A DNA stretch of 52,478 bases, taken from Bacteroidota bacterium (GTDB lineage: Bacteria > Bacteroidota > Bacteroidia > Bacteroidales > VadinHA17). Position numbers and translations under genes: made by a program. The stretch is from the NCBI GenBank assembly GCA_018262715.1, contig JADFDS010000015.1:1-52478 (forward strand), in the 5' to 3' direction. Within the stretch, counting starts at the first letter, position 1. Every line of letters begins with the position of its first letter. Positions 1 to 7,310 of the stretch are shown in pieces. The notes under the pieces were generated by a model. It saw only the letters and a program-made list of their open reading frames with translations, did not search any database and was not told where the DNA came from.

Positions 1-819
1 CCGGAAACTCTTGTTGTATTGTTCAATGGCTCTCTCACTCATACCCATGCTTGAGAAACCGCCATCATTGAATATGTTCTGCATAGTGATCTTCCGGGTG
101 AGGTCTGAGAACAGGGTAATGCACACATCGGCGCAGTCGGCTGCATCAGCATTACCCAGCGGCGACATGCGGTCCGAAAAATCAACCAGGGAATCAAATC
201 CCGCAATGCCAGCTCCTGCGGTTGTGGCTGTGGGCGATTGAGATACGGTATTGACCCTGACGTGTTTCTCCTTGCCGTAGATGTATCCGAAGCTCCTGGC
301 TATTGATTCAAGAAGCGCCTTGGCGTCTCCCATGTCGTTATAACCTGCCAGGGTGCGCTGTGCAGCCACGTAGGTGAGTGCAATCACCGAGCCCCACTCC
401 CTGATTGCGTCCATCTTATAAGCTGTCTGAAGAATACGGTGGAAACTCAATGCCGAAATATCGAGGGTCTTAAGCATGTTTTCATAACTGCTTTCTGCAT
501 AGGGAATACCTTTACGCACATTGGGCGACATTCCGATGGAATGCAGCACGAAGTCTATTTTACCGTCAAATATTTCCATTGACCGGGTGAACAGAACCTC
601 GAGATCCTTCATGCTGGTGGCATCGGCAGATATGACCTCACTGCCGGTCTTTTCAGCCAGTTCTCCTATTGTGCCCATCCGTATCGCCACAGGGGCGTTT
701 GTAAGCACAAGGCGTGCTCCCTGGGCATGAGCCTTCTCAGCAACATGCCATGCAATTGATTTGTCATTCAGGGCGCCAAATACTATCCCTTTTTTGCCCT
801 CGAGCAGATTCTTGATCAT
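1..819 (-). CDS. fabI: Enoyl-ACP reductase FabI (3'-truncated by window edge)
   Basis: NADH-dependent enoyl-[acyl-carrier-protein] reductase, which performs the last reduction of each fatty-acid elongation round in the cytoplasm. I translated it by hand: ATG at 819-817, 273 codons open to position 1 with no stop, so only the extreme C-terminus is missing. The N-terminus begins MIKNLLEGKKGIVFGALNDK, an atypical short-chain dehydrogenase nucleotide site. The FabI signature Tyr-x6-Lys is present as YNDMGDAK (Tyr160, Lys167), with the second conserved Tyr at 150. An SQSPTATTAG loop follows and a C-terminal GGFSSMGMS stretch lies near the edge. It starts 36 bases after recN ends and is probably the last gene of the bamD-to-fabI operon. 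Family assignment is firm. Confidence 0.95.
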   Translation of the reverse strand, partial: MIKNLLEGKKGIVFGALNDKSIAWHVAEKAHAQGARLVLTNAPVAIRMGTIGELAEKTGSEVISADATSMKDLEVLFTRSMEIFDGKIDFVLHSIGMSPNVRKGIPYAESSYENMLKTLDISALSFHRILQTAYKMDAIREWGSVIALTYVAAQRTLAGYNDMGDAKALLESIARSFGYIYGKEKHVRVNTVSQSPTATTAGAGIAGFDSLVDFSDRMSPLGNADAADCADVCITLFSDLTRKITMQNIFNDGGFSSMGMSERAIEQYNKSFR

Positions 820-855
820 GATTTTGTTGTTTCGGTTCTTTTACAGCCAGCAGAC

Positions 856-2514
856 TCAGTTGTCCTTCATCAGTTCCCGGGCATTGCGCATCGCAGCATC
901 AGTTACAGTGCTTCCGCTGAGGAGCCTGGCCACCTCCCTTACCCTTTCATCGTCATTTAACAATCTGACCCTCGTAATTGTTGAGTGGTCGCCCTCCTCC
1001 TTATATACATGGTAGTGTATCCTGCCCCTGGCAGCCACCTGCGGAAGGTGCGTGATATTGATCACCTGCATGCTCCTGCCCATGTCTGCCAGGATCGAAC
1101 CGACCATCGAGGCCACCTCACCGGAGACGCCTGAATCGATCTCGTCAAAAATTATTGCCGGTAGTCCCGAACTGTTGGCCAGCACCGATTTCAGGCAGAG
1201 CATCACTCTTGAGAGCTCGCCGCCGGAAGCGCACTTTGACAGCTCTTCAGGTTCAACCTGCCTGTTGGCGCTGAAGAGGAACCCTATTTCATCCATTCCT
1301 GAGGGTCCCGGCGCCGGGAGAGGCTTTACGGAAGCTTCAAACCTTGCATGGGGCATCCCCAGCCTGTGAAGCATTCCGGTTATCTCGTGTGAGAGTGGCG
1401 CCACTGCCTTGATCCTCCCTTCAGATACTTTTCCGGCAAGTGAATTCACCTGCGCCAGCGCAGTATCACGCCTCTTCCTGAGCTCTTCCGTCTTCTCGTC
1501 CGTATCGGATGAGGCTGCAACAGCCTCCTCAATCCTGTTCTGAACAGCCAGCAACTCATCAAGATCCCTGCTGCGGTGCTTCTGCATCAGTGAATAGAGG
1601 GCATCAAGCCTCTGAGTAACATACTCAAGCCTGCCCGGATCGGCAGAAGCCCTGTCATTGAGCCTTTCAGCCTCATATGAGATGTCATTCAGGTCTATAA
1701 GCTGTGCTTCCACCCTCTTTTCCAGCTCTGCCGCCCCGGGAAGCCAGCCGGAGATCCGGGTAAGGTTTGTCCTCACTGTCCGGAGCAGTGAGAGGGCAGA
1801 TATTTCTTCTCCTCCCAGCGCTGCGGTTACCGCAGCCAGGGCCTCCTTGATCTCCGAGGCATTTGACAGCATCTCCTGTTCCTTTTCAAGCACCTCCTGC
1901 TCGCCGGTAACAGGTTTCACAGCCCTGAACTCTTCAAGCTGATGGGAATAGTACTCAAAATCAGCCTTCACCTTCTCAAGGCCCGCCATTGCAGTATCGT
2001 AATCCCTCCTGGCTGCAATATACCCTTTCCATGCCCGGGCATAATCTCCGGACAGGTTTGATATCCCTGCATAGGCGTCAACCACACGCATCTGGAAGAA
2101 ACCGGCTCCAAGGAGCAGGGTTTCATGCTGCGAATGAACATCAATAAGCCTGCTGCCAAGCTCCTTTAAAACCGTAAGGTTGACCGGGGTGTCATTGAGG
2201 AAGGCCCTCGATTTTCCGGCAGGTGTTATTTCACGCCTGAATATAGCTTCCTCATCATAATCGATCTCATTCGCTTCAAACAGTTCATTGAGGTCATAAC
2301 CGCCAATGTTGAAGCATGCCTCAACGATGCACTTATCATCCTGGCTGAGCAGCACCGACGAATCAGCCCTCTCCCCAAGTACAAGGCCCAGGGCACCCAG
2401 AAGAATTGATTTTCCGGCTCCGGTTTCACCCGTAATGATGGTAAAACCCTCACCGAACTCCATGTTCAGGTCCTTAATGATGGCATAGTTCCTTACTGTG
2501 AGTCTGCGCAACAT
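856..2514 (-). CDS. recN: DNA repair protein RecN
   Basis: SMC-like ATPase that helps recombinational repair of double-strand breaks. It has 552 residues, the normal size. The N-terminus MLRRLTVRNYAIIKDL leads into Walker A GETGAGKS (residues 29-36). A long charged coiled-coil middle (about 150-350) follows, then the C-terminal ABC signature CASGGELSRVMLCLK and Walker B PAIIFDEIDSGVSGEVA. It starts 10 bases after the PorD-family gene stops and lies in the same operon. The ATG at 2514 is the only start that keeps the N-terminal beta-strand intact. Confidence 0.97.
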   Translation of the reverse strand: MLRRLTVRNYAIIKDLNMEFGEGFTIITGETGAGKSILLGALGLVLGERADSSVLLSQDDKCIVEACFNIGGYDLNELFEANEIDYDEEAIFRREITPAGKSRAFLNDTPVNLTVLKELGSRLIDVHSQHETLLLGAGFFQMRVVDAYAGISNLSGDYARAWKGYIAARRDYDTAMAGLEKVKADFEYYSHQLEEFRAVKPVTGEQEVLEKEQEMLSNASEIKEALAAVTAALGGEEISALSLLRTVRTNLTRISGWLPGAAELEKRVEAQLIDLNDISYEAERLNDRASADPGRLEYVTQRLDALYSLMQKHRSRDLDELLAVQNRIEEAVAASSDTDEKTEELRKRRDTALAQVNSLAGKVSEGRIKAVAPLSHEITGMLHRLGMPHARFEASVKPLPAPGPSGMDEIGFLFSANRQVEPEELSKCASGGELSRVMLCLKSVLANSSGLPAIIFDEIDSGVSGEVASMVGSILADMGRSMQVINITHLPQVAARGRIHYHVYKEEGDHSTITRVRLLNDDERVREVARLLSGSTVTDAAMRNARELMKDN

Positions 2515-2524
2515 CAGCAGGGGT

Positions 2525-3457
2525 TTAACTATTGGAAGTCAGTATCTTCTGATACTTGGTCTCGTTTGCAGGATCAATCTCGGTCAGCACCTGCACCACC
2601 CTGTTCTTTTCCTCGGGAAAACCCTGTGTAAAGATGTTGACAATCTCGTCTGCCTTCGCATCAAGCACCACGGTCATGTAGTACATGAACGGGTCAGGGC
2701 GGCGCCTGTAGACCTCCTGCAACCGTCTCAGGCTCTCGTATATTTCAGTCCTGGCCTGAGTCATATCAGACTCCATCCGGTCAAGTCCTCTCAGGTGATA
2801 TAGATAAATAAACTGCCTGACACCCGAATACTCGCTGTCGAGAATATTTTTTACCAGCCAGTACCGGTTCCTGTTTCTTGAACCGTCATATGGCTTCCAT
2901 CCCTGTTCCGGGGCATTCTGGGCATTGGTGACAATCTTTTCGGCAACCTGGAAATAAGGGGTTCCGCCACCCTGTGAATAGGTGTCAAAATCCATCCCGA
3001 TCAGAAGGTAGGCGTAGTAGGCCAGCACCGACACAAGGTTGCTCGTGTGGCTGTTCGGATTGAACTCCAGAGGCTGGAACTCCACATACCTGAACTGGAA
3101 ATTGTTATCCACGAAGTTGAGCACTGTGGATTCATAGGTGGTGTTGTAAACCGGCCTGCTGAGCTGTACCTGTATAGTGCCGCGGAATTCATCTGCCGAA
3201 AGCTGCTCATCAAGGTTGATCAGCAGGTTGCATTCGATCCTCTCTGAAAAGCTGAAGATATTGTCAGTCCAGACCATGCTGTTCATGAACTCGTAAATGT
3301 CACGCTGCATGTTCTGAAAAACCTCACGGTTCGAACCCTGGATCTTCTGAGCCGACACCTGCACGTTGCAGTAAAGCTCCTGTGACACCGCCGGGCCGGT
3401 GGTCAGCGCCATCAGCAGCACCGCTACGAGAAGTCTAGTTTTAACCGGTTGCTTCAT
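2525..3457 (-). CDS. porD: DUF4835 family protein, PorD-type type IX secretion component
   Basis: Exported 310-residue protein with a Sec signal peptide (about residues 1-25, cleaving after AVSQ). The mature start ELYCNVQVSAQKIQGSNREV is typical of the Bacteroidetes DUF4835 family. That family has been named PorD because of its link to the Por/type IX secretion system; its biochemical role is not established. Internal landmarks are LSRPVYNTTYES and LAYYAYLLIGMDFDTYS. It sits between coaBC (6-base gap) and recN (10-base gap), an arrangement I recall from other Bacteroidetes. The family call rests on recalled sequence resemblance. The T9SS role is family knowledge; nothing in the window tests it. 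Confidence 0.85.
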   Translation of the reverse strand: MKQPVKTRLLVAVLLMALTTGPAVSQELYCNVQVSAQKIQGSNREVFQNMQRDIYEFMNSMVWTDNIFSFSERIECNLLINLDEQLSADEFRGTIQVQLSRPVYNTTYESTVLNFVDNNFQFRYVEFQPLEFNPNSHTSNLVSVLAYYAYLLIGMDFDTYSQGGGTPYFQVAEKIVTNAQNAPEQGWKPYDGSRNRNRYWLVKNILDSEYSGVRQFIYLYHLRGLDRMESDMTQARTEIYESLRRLQEVYRRRPDPFMYYMTVVLDAKADEIVNIFTQGFPEEKNRVVQVLTEIDPANETKYQKILTSNS

Positions 3458-3463
3458 AAGCTT

Positions 3464-4675
3464 TCAGCGAGTCAGTGAGATGATTTTCTTCAGTATGTCC
3501 GAAGCGACCTCGTCCTTCGTTTTCAGTTCAAATTTATCAATATTATCGTTACTGTCAATGATGGTTATCCGGTTGGTATCGTGGCCGAATCCGGCTCCCT
3601 GATCCTTCAGTGAGTTAAGTATTATCAGGTCAAGGTTTTTCCTCCGGAGTTTGCCCTTTGCGCTCTCCAGTTCATTGTCTGTCTCCAGCGCAAACCCTGC
3701 CAGCAACTGGCCTTTCCTCTTCATCTTCCCGAGACATGCGGCAATGTCTTCAGTGGGTTTCAGCCTGATGACCATATCATCATCGCCTCTTTTCACCTTG
3801 GTCTCATGCGGGTGCTCCGGTGTGAAATCGGCTACTGCGGCAGCCAGGATGGCAATATCGCAGGTGCTGAATGCTGCCACAGTGGCTTCCTTCATCTCTG
3901 CGGCAGTGGTTACGGGAACAATGCTGATATCCCCGGAGCGGGGCTTTATGCTGACAGGTCCCAGGACAAGCGTTACATCCCCGCCCATCACGGCAGCTGC
4001 CTCAGCGAGTGCAATCCCCATGCGGCCTGAAGAATAATTGCTGATATACCGGACCGGATCTATCGGTTCCACGGTAGGTCCTGCATTGATGAGGACCTTC
4101 CGGCCCTTCAGCGGCTGTTCAGTTATTTTTTTTTTTGAGAGGAACTCCCTGAGCTCCCTCACTATTACCTCCGGTTCGGCCATACGGCCCTTGCCTTCGA
4201 GTCCGCTGGCCAGCTCACCGGTATCAGGCTCAATGATGTGATTGCCATACGACTTCAGCCTCTCCATATTGCCAATTGTTGCCGGGTGTGCCAGCATATC
4301 CAGGTCCATTGCCGGGGCAAGGAAGACCGGGCACCGTGCCGAGAGATATGTAGTCAGTAGAAGGTTGTCTGCAATGCCTGCGGCCATCTTTCCCATGCTG
4401 TTGGCAGTTGCCGGAGCAATAAGATAAAGGTCGGCCCAGAGACCCAGGTCGATGTGACTGTTCCATCGTCCGTCTTCCGGATCAAAGAAATCTGCCATTA
4501 CCGGATTTTTTGAAAGGGTGGCCAGGGTCAGCGGCGTGATGAACTCCTTTGCCAGCGGGGTCATCACAACCTTTACCTCAGCCCCTTCCTTAATAAGCAA
4601 CCGGATGATGACAGCAGCTTTGTAGGCTGCTATACCTCCGGTGACTCCAAGCAGTATTTTCCTGCCTTTCAGCAT
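3464..4675 (-). CDS. coaBC: Bifunctional phosphopantothenoylcysteine decarboxylase / phosphopantothenate-cysteine ligase
   Basis: Catalyses two consecutive steps of coenzyme A synthesis: ligation of cysteine to 4'-phosphopantothenate, then FMN-dependent decarboxylation. It has 403 residues, normal for the fusion. The N-terminal CoaC flavoprotein domain starts GRKILLGVTGGIAAYKA and contains the active-site His in NSHIDLGLWADLYLIAPATA. The substrate-clamp motif reads PAMDLDM, where many CoaC proteins have PxMNxxMW. The CoaB half begins near residue 190 with GRKVLINAGPTVEPIDPVR followed by SNYSSGRMG. It starts 9 bases after rpoZ/rpb6 ends, so it is cotranscribed. Confidence 0.96.
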   Translation of the reverse strand: MLKGRKILLGVTGGIAAYKAAVIIRLLIKEGAEVKVVMTPLAKEFITPLTLATLSKNPVMADFFDPEDGRWNSHIDLGLWADLYLIAPATANSMGKMAAGIADNLLLTTYLSARCPVFLAPAMDLDMLAHPATIGNMERLKSYGNHIIEPDTGELASGLEGKGRMAEPEVIVRELREFLSKKKITEQPLKGRKVLINAGPTVEPIDPVRYISNYSSGRMGIALAEAAAVMGGDVTLVLGPVSIKPRSGDISIVPVTTAAEMKEATVAAFSTCDIAILAAAVADFTPEHPHETKVKRGDDDMVIRLKPTEDIAACLGKMKRKGQLLAGFALETDNELESAKGKLRRKNLDLIILNSLKDQGAGFGHDTNRITIIDSNDNIDKFELKTKDEVASDILKKIISLTR

Positions 4676-4684
4676 GTTGGCCAG

Positions 4685-5020
4685 TTATTTCTTCTGCTTC
4701 TGCTCCTTGTCAGGATTGCGGTGATATATCTTGTTGTCCTCAAACTCGGCAAGAGAAATCAGTGTGGGCTTTGGAAGCCTCTCGTAGAACTTTGATATCT
4801 CTATCTGTTCCCTGTTCTCAAAAACCTCTTCCAGATTGTCATTGAACGAAGCAAATTCTTCCAGCTTTGAGTTCAGCTCCTGCTTCATCTCAACCGAGAT
4901 CTGGTTTGCCCTTCTGCTGCAGATAATGACGCTTTCGTAGATATTCCCCGTTGTGGTGTCGAACTTGTCAATATCCCTTGTAATGGTTGTGTAGGATGCA
5001 GATGTCTTTTTGTAATCCAT
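4685..5020 (-). CDS. rpoZ: DNA-directed RNA polymerase omega subunit (Rpb6 family)
   Basis: Small 111-residue protein starting MDYKKTSASYTTITRDI, then FDTTTGNIYESVIICSRRAN, which matches the Bacteroidetes Rpb6/omega family. Omega binds the beta-prime C-terminus and aids polymerase assembly. The C-terminus is highly charged and ends EQKQKK. It lies between bamD (16-base gap) and coaBC (9-base gap). Family recognition is good; the bacterial omega and archaeal/eukaryotic Rpb6 names are used interchangeably for this group. Confidence 0.9.
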   Translation of the reverse strand: MDYKKTSASYTTITRDIDKFDTTTGNIYESVIICSRRANQISVEMKQELNSKLEEFASFNDNLEEVFENREQIEISKFYERLPKPTLISLAEFEDNKIYHRNPDKEQKQKK

Positions 5021-5036
5021 ATTTGTGTTGATGATT

Positions 5037-5855
5037 TCAGTTATTTTCTGTTTGTTTCACTGTTGTGTCAACCTTCAGGTACTTTGCCGTGCTTTCAAAT
5101 ATCCTGTTAACATCCTTCGAGAATTTGCTCTGAGGATACTCTTCTATAAACGAATAATACTCGTCAAGTGTTGTCTGGAAGCGCTCAACCTTCTTCTCAG
5201 GGACGCTGTTCACGGCAAGGAGGTAGAGGGCATCAAGTTTGAGGAACATCAGCTCCTCCCGGTATTTTGTATCAGGATACTCCTTCAGGCTGTTTGACAG
5301 TGATACTGTTGCGGCGCGGTACTCCTTAAGATCATAGTACAGCCTGGCACTCAGGTATGATTTCTCGACCAGCTTTTCCTTAAGCTCAAGGATCCTTGCC
5401 TTGCAGTCATCATTACGGGTGCTTGTCGGGTATCGCTGCATGAATATCGTAAAGCTCTCTATTGCCTTCCTGGTGTTTGTCTGATCGAGTTCCGGCCTGG
5501 GACTCTGGTAATAATCGCACATAGCTGCCAGGTATGAAGCTTCCTCGGCGTTGGTGCTGCCCGGGTAGTTGTCAGAAAACTCCTGGTAATACTGCCCCGC
5601 CATCATATAGTCACGAATCCTGAAATGTGCCTGGGCATTGATCCAGCTGAGCTGTTCAGCCTGATCGGTAGCCCTGAATCTGGGCAGAATCTGTGAGAGA
5701 AGCTCAATGGACTTTGTGTATTTACCGTCATCATAATAGTCAAATACCTTCTGTCTCTTGAGCTCGTTATCTGTGCTCTTGAGAAGCTTCTCATACTCAC
5801 CGCATGATGTGATGATGAGAGCCAGCATTAGAAATGTTATCGGTTTGATCCTCAT
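5037..5855 (-). CDS. bamD: Outer membrane protein assembly factor BamD
   Basis: Lipoprotein of the BAM complex that inserts beta-barrels into the outer membrane. It has 272 residues. The lipoprotein signal is MRIKPITFLMLALIITSC, so Cys18 would be lipidated. The mature protein has about five tetratricopeptide-like helix pairs (for example FDYYDDGKYTKSIELLSQIL and YYQEFSDNYPGSTNAEEASY), the BamD/ComL pattern. It is the first gene of the six-gene minus-strand operon; a TAATTTTG promoter element lies 16 bases upstream of the ATG. Confidence 0.93.
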   Translation of the reverse strand: MRIKPITFLMLALIITSCGEYEKLLKSTDNELKRQKVFDYYDDGKYTKSIELLSQILPRFRATDQAEQLSWINAQAHFRIRDYMMAGQYYQEFSDNYPGSTNAEEASYLAAMCDYYQSPRPELDQTNTRKAIESFTIFMQRYPTSTRNDDCKARILELKEKLVEKSYLSARLYYDLKEYRAATVSLSNSLKEYPDTKYREELMFLKLDALYLLAVNSVPEKKVERFQTTLDEYYSFIEEYPQSKFSKDVNRIFESTAKYLKVDTTVKQTENN

Positions 5856-5871
5856 ACCCGGAAATGTTGCG

Positions 5872-5879
5872 CAAAATTA
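5872..5879 (-). promoter_or_regulatory. Candidate -7 element for the bamD operon
   Basis: The minus strand reads TAATTTTG, an exact match to the Bacteroidetes -7 consensus TAnnTTTG. The bamD ATG lies 16 bases downstream. No perfect TTTG occurs at the -33 position (TTGG is present about 22 bases upstream), so only the -7 half is convincing. Confidence 0.5.
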
Positions 5880-5989
5880 CTCTTTTTTTTTATTGGTTGA
5901 CCCAATACGCCACAAAAGTGCACCAATAATTGAAACAGAGTAGTTAAGAGAGTGTTAATTCCACAGAACAAATAGGTATAAATAGGTAC

Positions 5990-6019
5990 TTTGACGGTAC
6001 AATGTTTTTGATAATTTTG
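5990..6019 (+). promoter_or_regulatory. Promoter of the alpha-oxoamine synthase gene
   Basis: TTTG at 5990-5993 and TAATTTTG at 6012-6019, separated by 18 bases, match the Bacteroidetes primary-sigma consensus. Transcription would begin near 6025, about 20 bases before the GTG start at 6046. The gene points away from bamD, so this 190-base spacer holds two divergent promoters. Confidence 0.7.
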
Positions 6020-6045
6020 CGGGCAATAATCAAAACTATACTGAC

Positions 6046-7293
6046 GTGGATATTTTCGACAAGATCAGAAAGAACCGTGGTGCGCTCGGACAGTACCAGG
6101 AACAGGGTGACGGATATTTTATGTTCCCCAAGCTTGAAGGGGAGATAGGCCCCCGCATGAAATTCATGGGTAAGGAGGTGCTTAACTGGAGTCTCAACAA
6201 CTACCTGGGACTCGCCAACCATCCTGAGATACGCAAGGTTGACGCCGAGGCTGCAGCACAGTACGGACTGGCATACCCGATGGGTGCCAGGATGATGTCA
6301 GGCCAGACAACCATGCACGAAAAATTTGAGGCAATGGCTGCCGAATTCGTCGGAAAGGAATCCGCATACCTTCTTAACTTCGGTTACCAGGGGATGGTCT
6401 CCACAATAGACTGCCTGGCAGGAAGGCATGACGTCATAGTATATGACTCCGAATCACATGCCTGCATCATGGACGGATTGAGAATGGTACTCTCAAAAAG
6501 GTTTGTGTACGCGCACAATGACATGGAAAGCTTCGAAAAGCAGCTCCAGCATGCACAGAACATCGTCGCTGAAACCGGAGGAGGCATCCTGGTTATCACT
6601 GAGGGTGTATTCGGCATGGCCGGCGACCTCGGAGCACTTGACAAAATTGTAACCTACAAAAAGAAATACAACTTCCGCCTCCTCGTCGACGATGCCCATG
6701 GCATCGGCACCATGGGCAGAACGGGAGCCGGCACCGGCGAACACTTCGGCGTTCAGGACCAGATAGATGTCTATTTCGGAACCTTCGCGAAAAGCTTCGC
6801 AGGAATAGGCGGATTCGTCGCCGGCGACAAGGAAGTCATCAGCTACCTGAGATTTAACCTTCGTTCGCAGATCTATGCCAAGTCGCTCCCGATGGCCATG
6901 ACTATCGGAGCCATCAAGCGCCTCGAGATGATGAAGAACCATCCCGAGCTTCGCGAGAGACTGTGGGAAATTGCCAACGCACTTCAGAAGGGCTTCCGGG
7001 AAGCCGGATTTGACCTCGGCCGCACACAATCACCCGTAACCCCGGTCTTCTTCAATGGTGAACTGGCCCAGACAACACACCTCATCAAGGATCTTCGCAA
7101 GAACTACGGCATCTTCTGCTCGGTTGTAATCTACCCGGTAGTGCCCAGGGGAGTCATCATGCTCAGGATCATACCTACCGCAGCTCACACGATGGAGGAT
7201 GTCAATTATACCTTACAGGCCTTCAAGGAAGTCAAGAAAAAGCTTGAGACCAACGTTTACCCTACTGACGTGATGGCAGACTTCAGGAACTGA
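6046..7293 (+). CDS. PLP-dependent alpha-oxoamine synthase family acyltransferase
   Basis: Fold-type I PLP enzyme of 415 residues that condenses an acyl thioester with an amino acid and releases CO2. This family includes glycine C-acetyltransferase, 8-amino-7-oxononanoate synthase and serine palmitoyltransferase. Visible motifs: LNWSLNNYLGLANHPE, YDSESHACIMDG, VDDAHGIGTMGRTGAGTGEH, and the PLP lysine in FGTFAKSFAGIGGFVAGD. It begins with GTG encoding MDIFDKIRK; the next in-frame ATG would remove the conserved N-terminus, and a promoter sits just upstream. It differs from the recalled Sphingobacterium/Bacteroides serine palmitoyltransferases, so it is probably a paralogue. A role in sphingolipid- or sulfonolipid-type base synthesis is an inference; the substrate cannot be read from sequence. 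No biotin or threonine-catabolism neighbours are present. Confidence 0.88.
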   Translation: MDIFDKIRKNRGALGQYQEQGDGYFMFPKLEGEIGPRMKFMGKEVLNWSLNNYLGLANHPEIRKVDAEAAAQYGLAYPMGARMMSGQTTMHEKFEAMAAEFVGKESAYLLNFGYQGMVSTIDCLAGRHDVIVYDSESHACIMDGLRMVLSKRFVYAHNDMESFEKQLQHAQNIVAETGGGILVITEGVFGMAGDLGALDKIVTYKKKYNFRLLVDDAHGIGTMGRTGAGTGEHFGVQDQIDVYFGTFAKSFAGIGGFVAGDKEVISYLRFNLRSQIYAKSLPMAMTIGAIKRLEMMKNHPELRERLWEIANALQKGFREAGFDLGRTQSPVTPVFFNGELAQTTHLIKDLRKNYGIFCSVVIYPVVPRGVIMLRIIPTAAHTMEDVNYTLQAFKEVKKKLETNVYPTDVMADFRN

Positions 7294-7310
7294 CAGACGG
7301 ATCAGGACTT

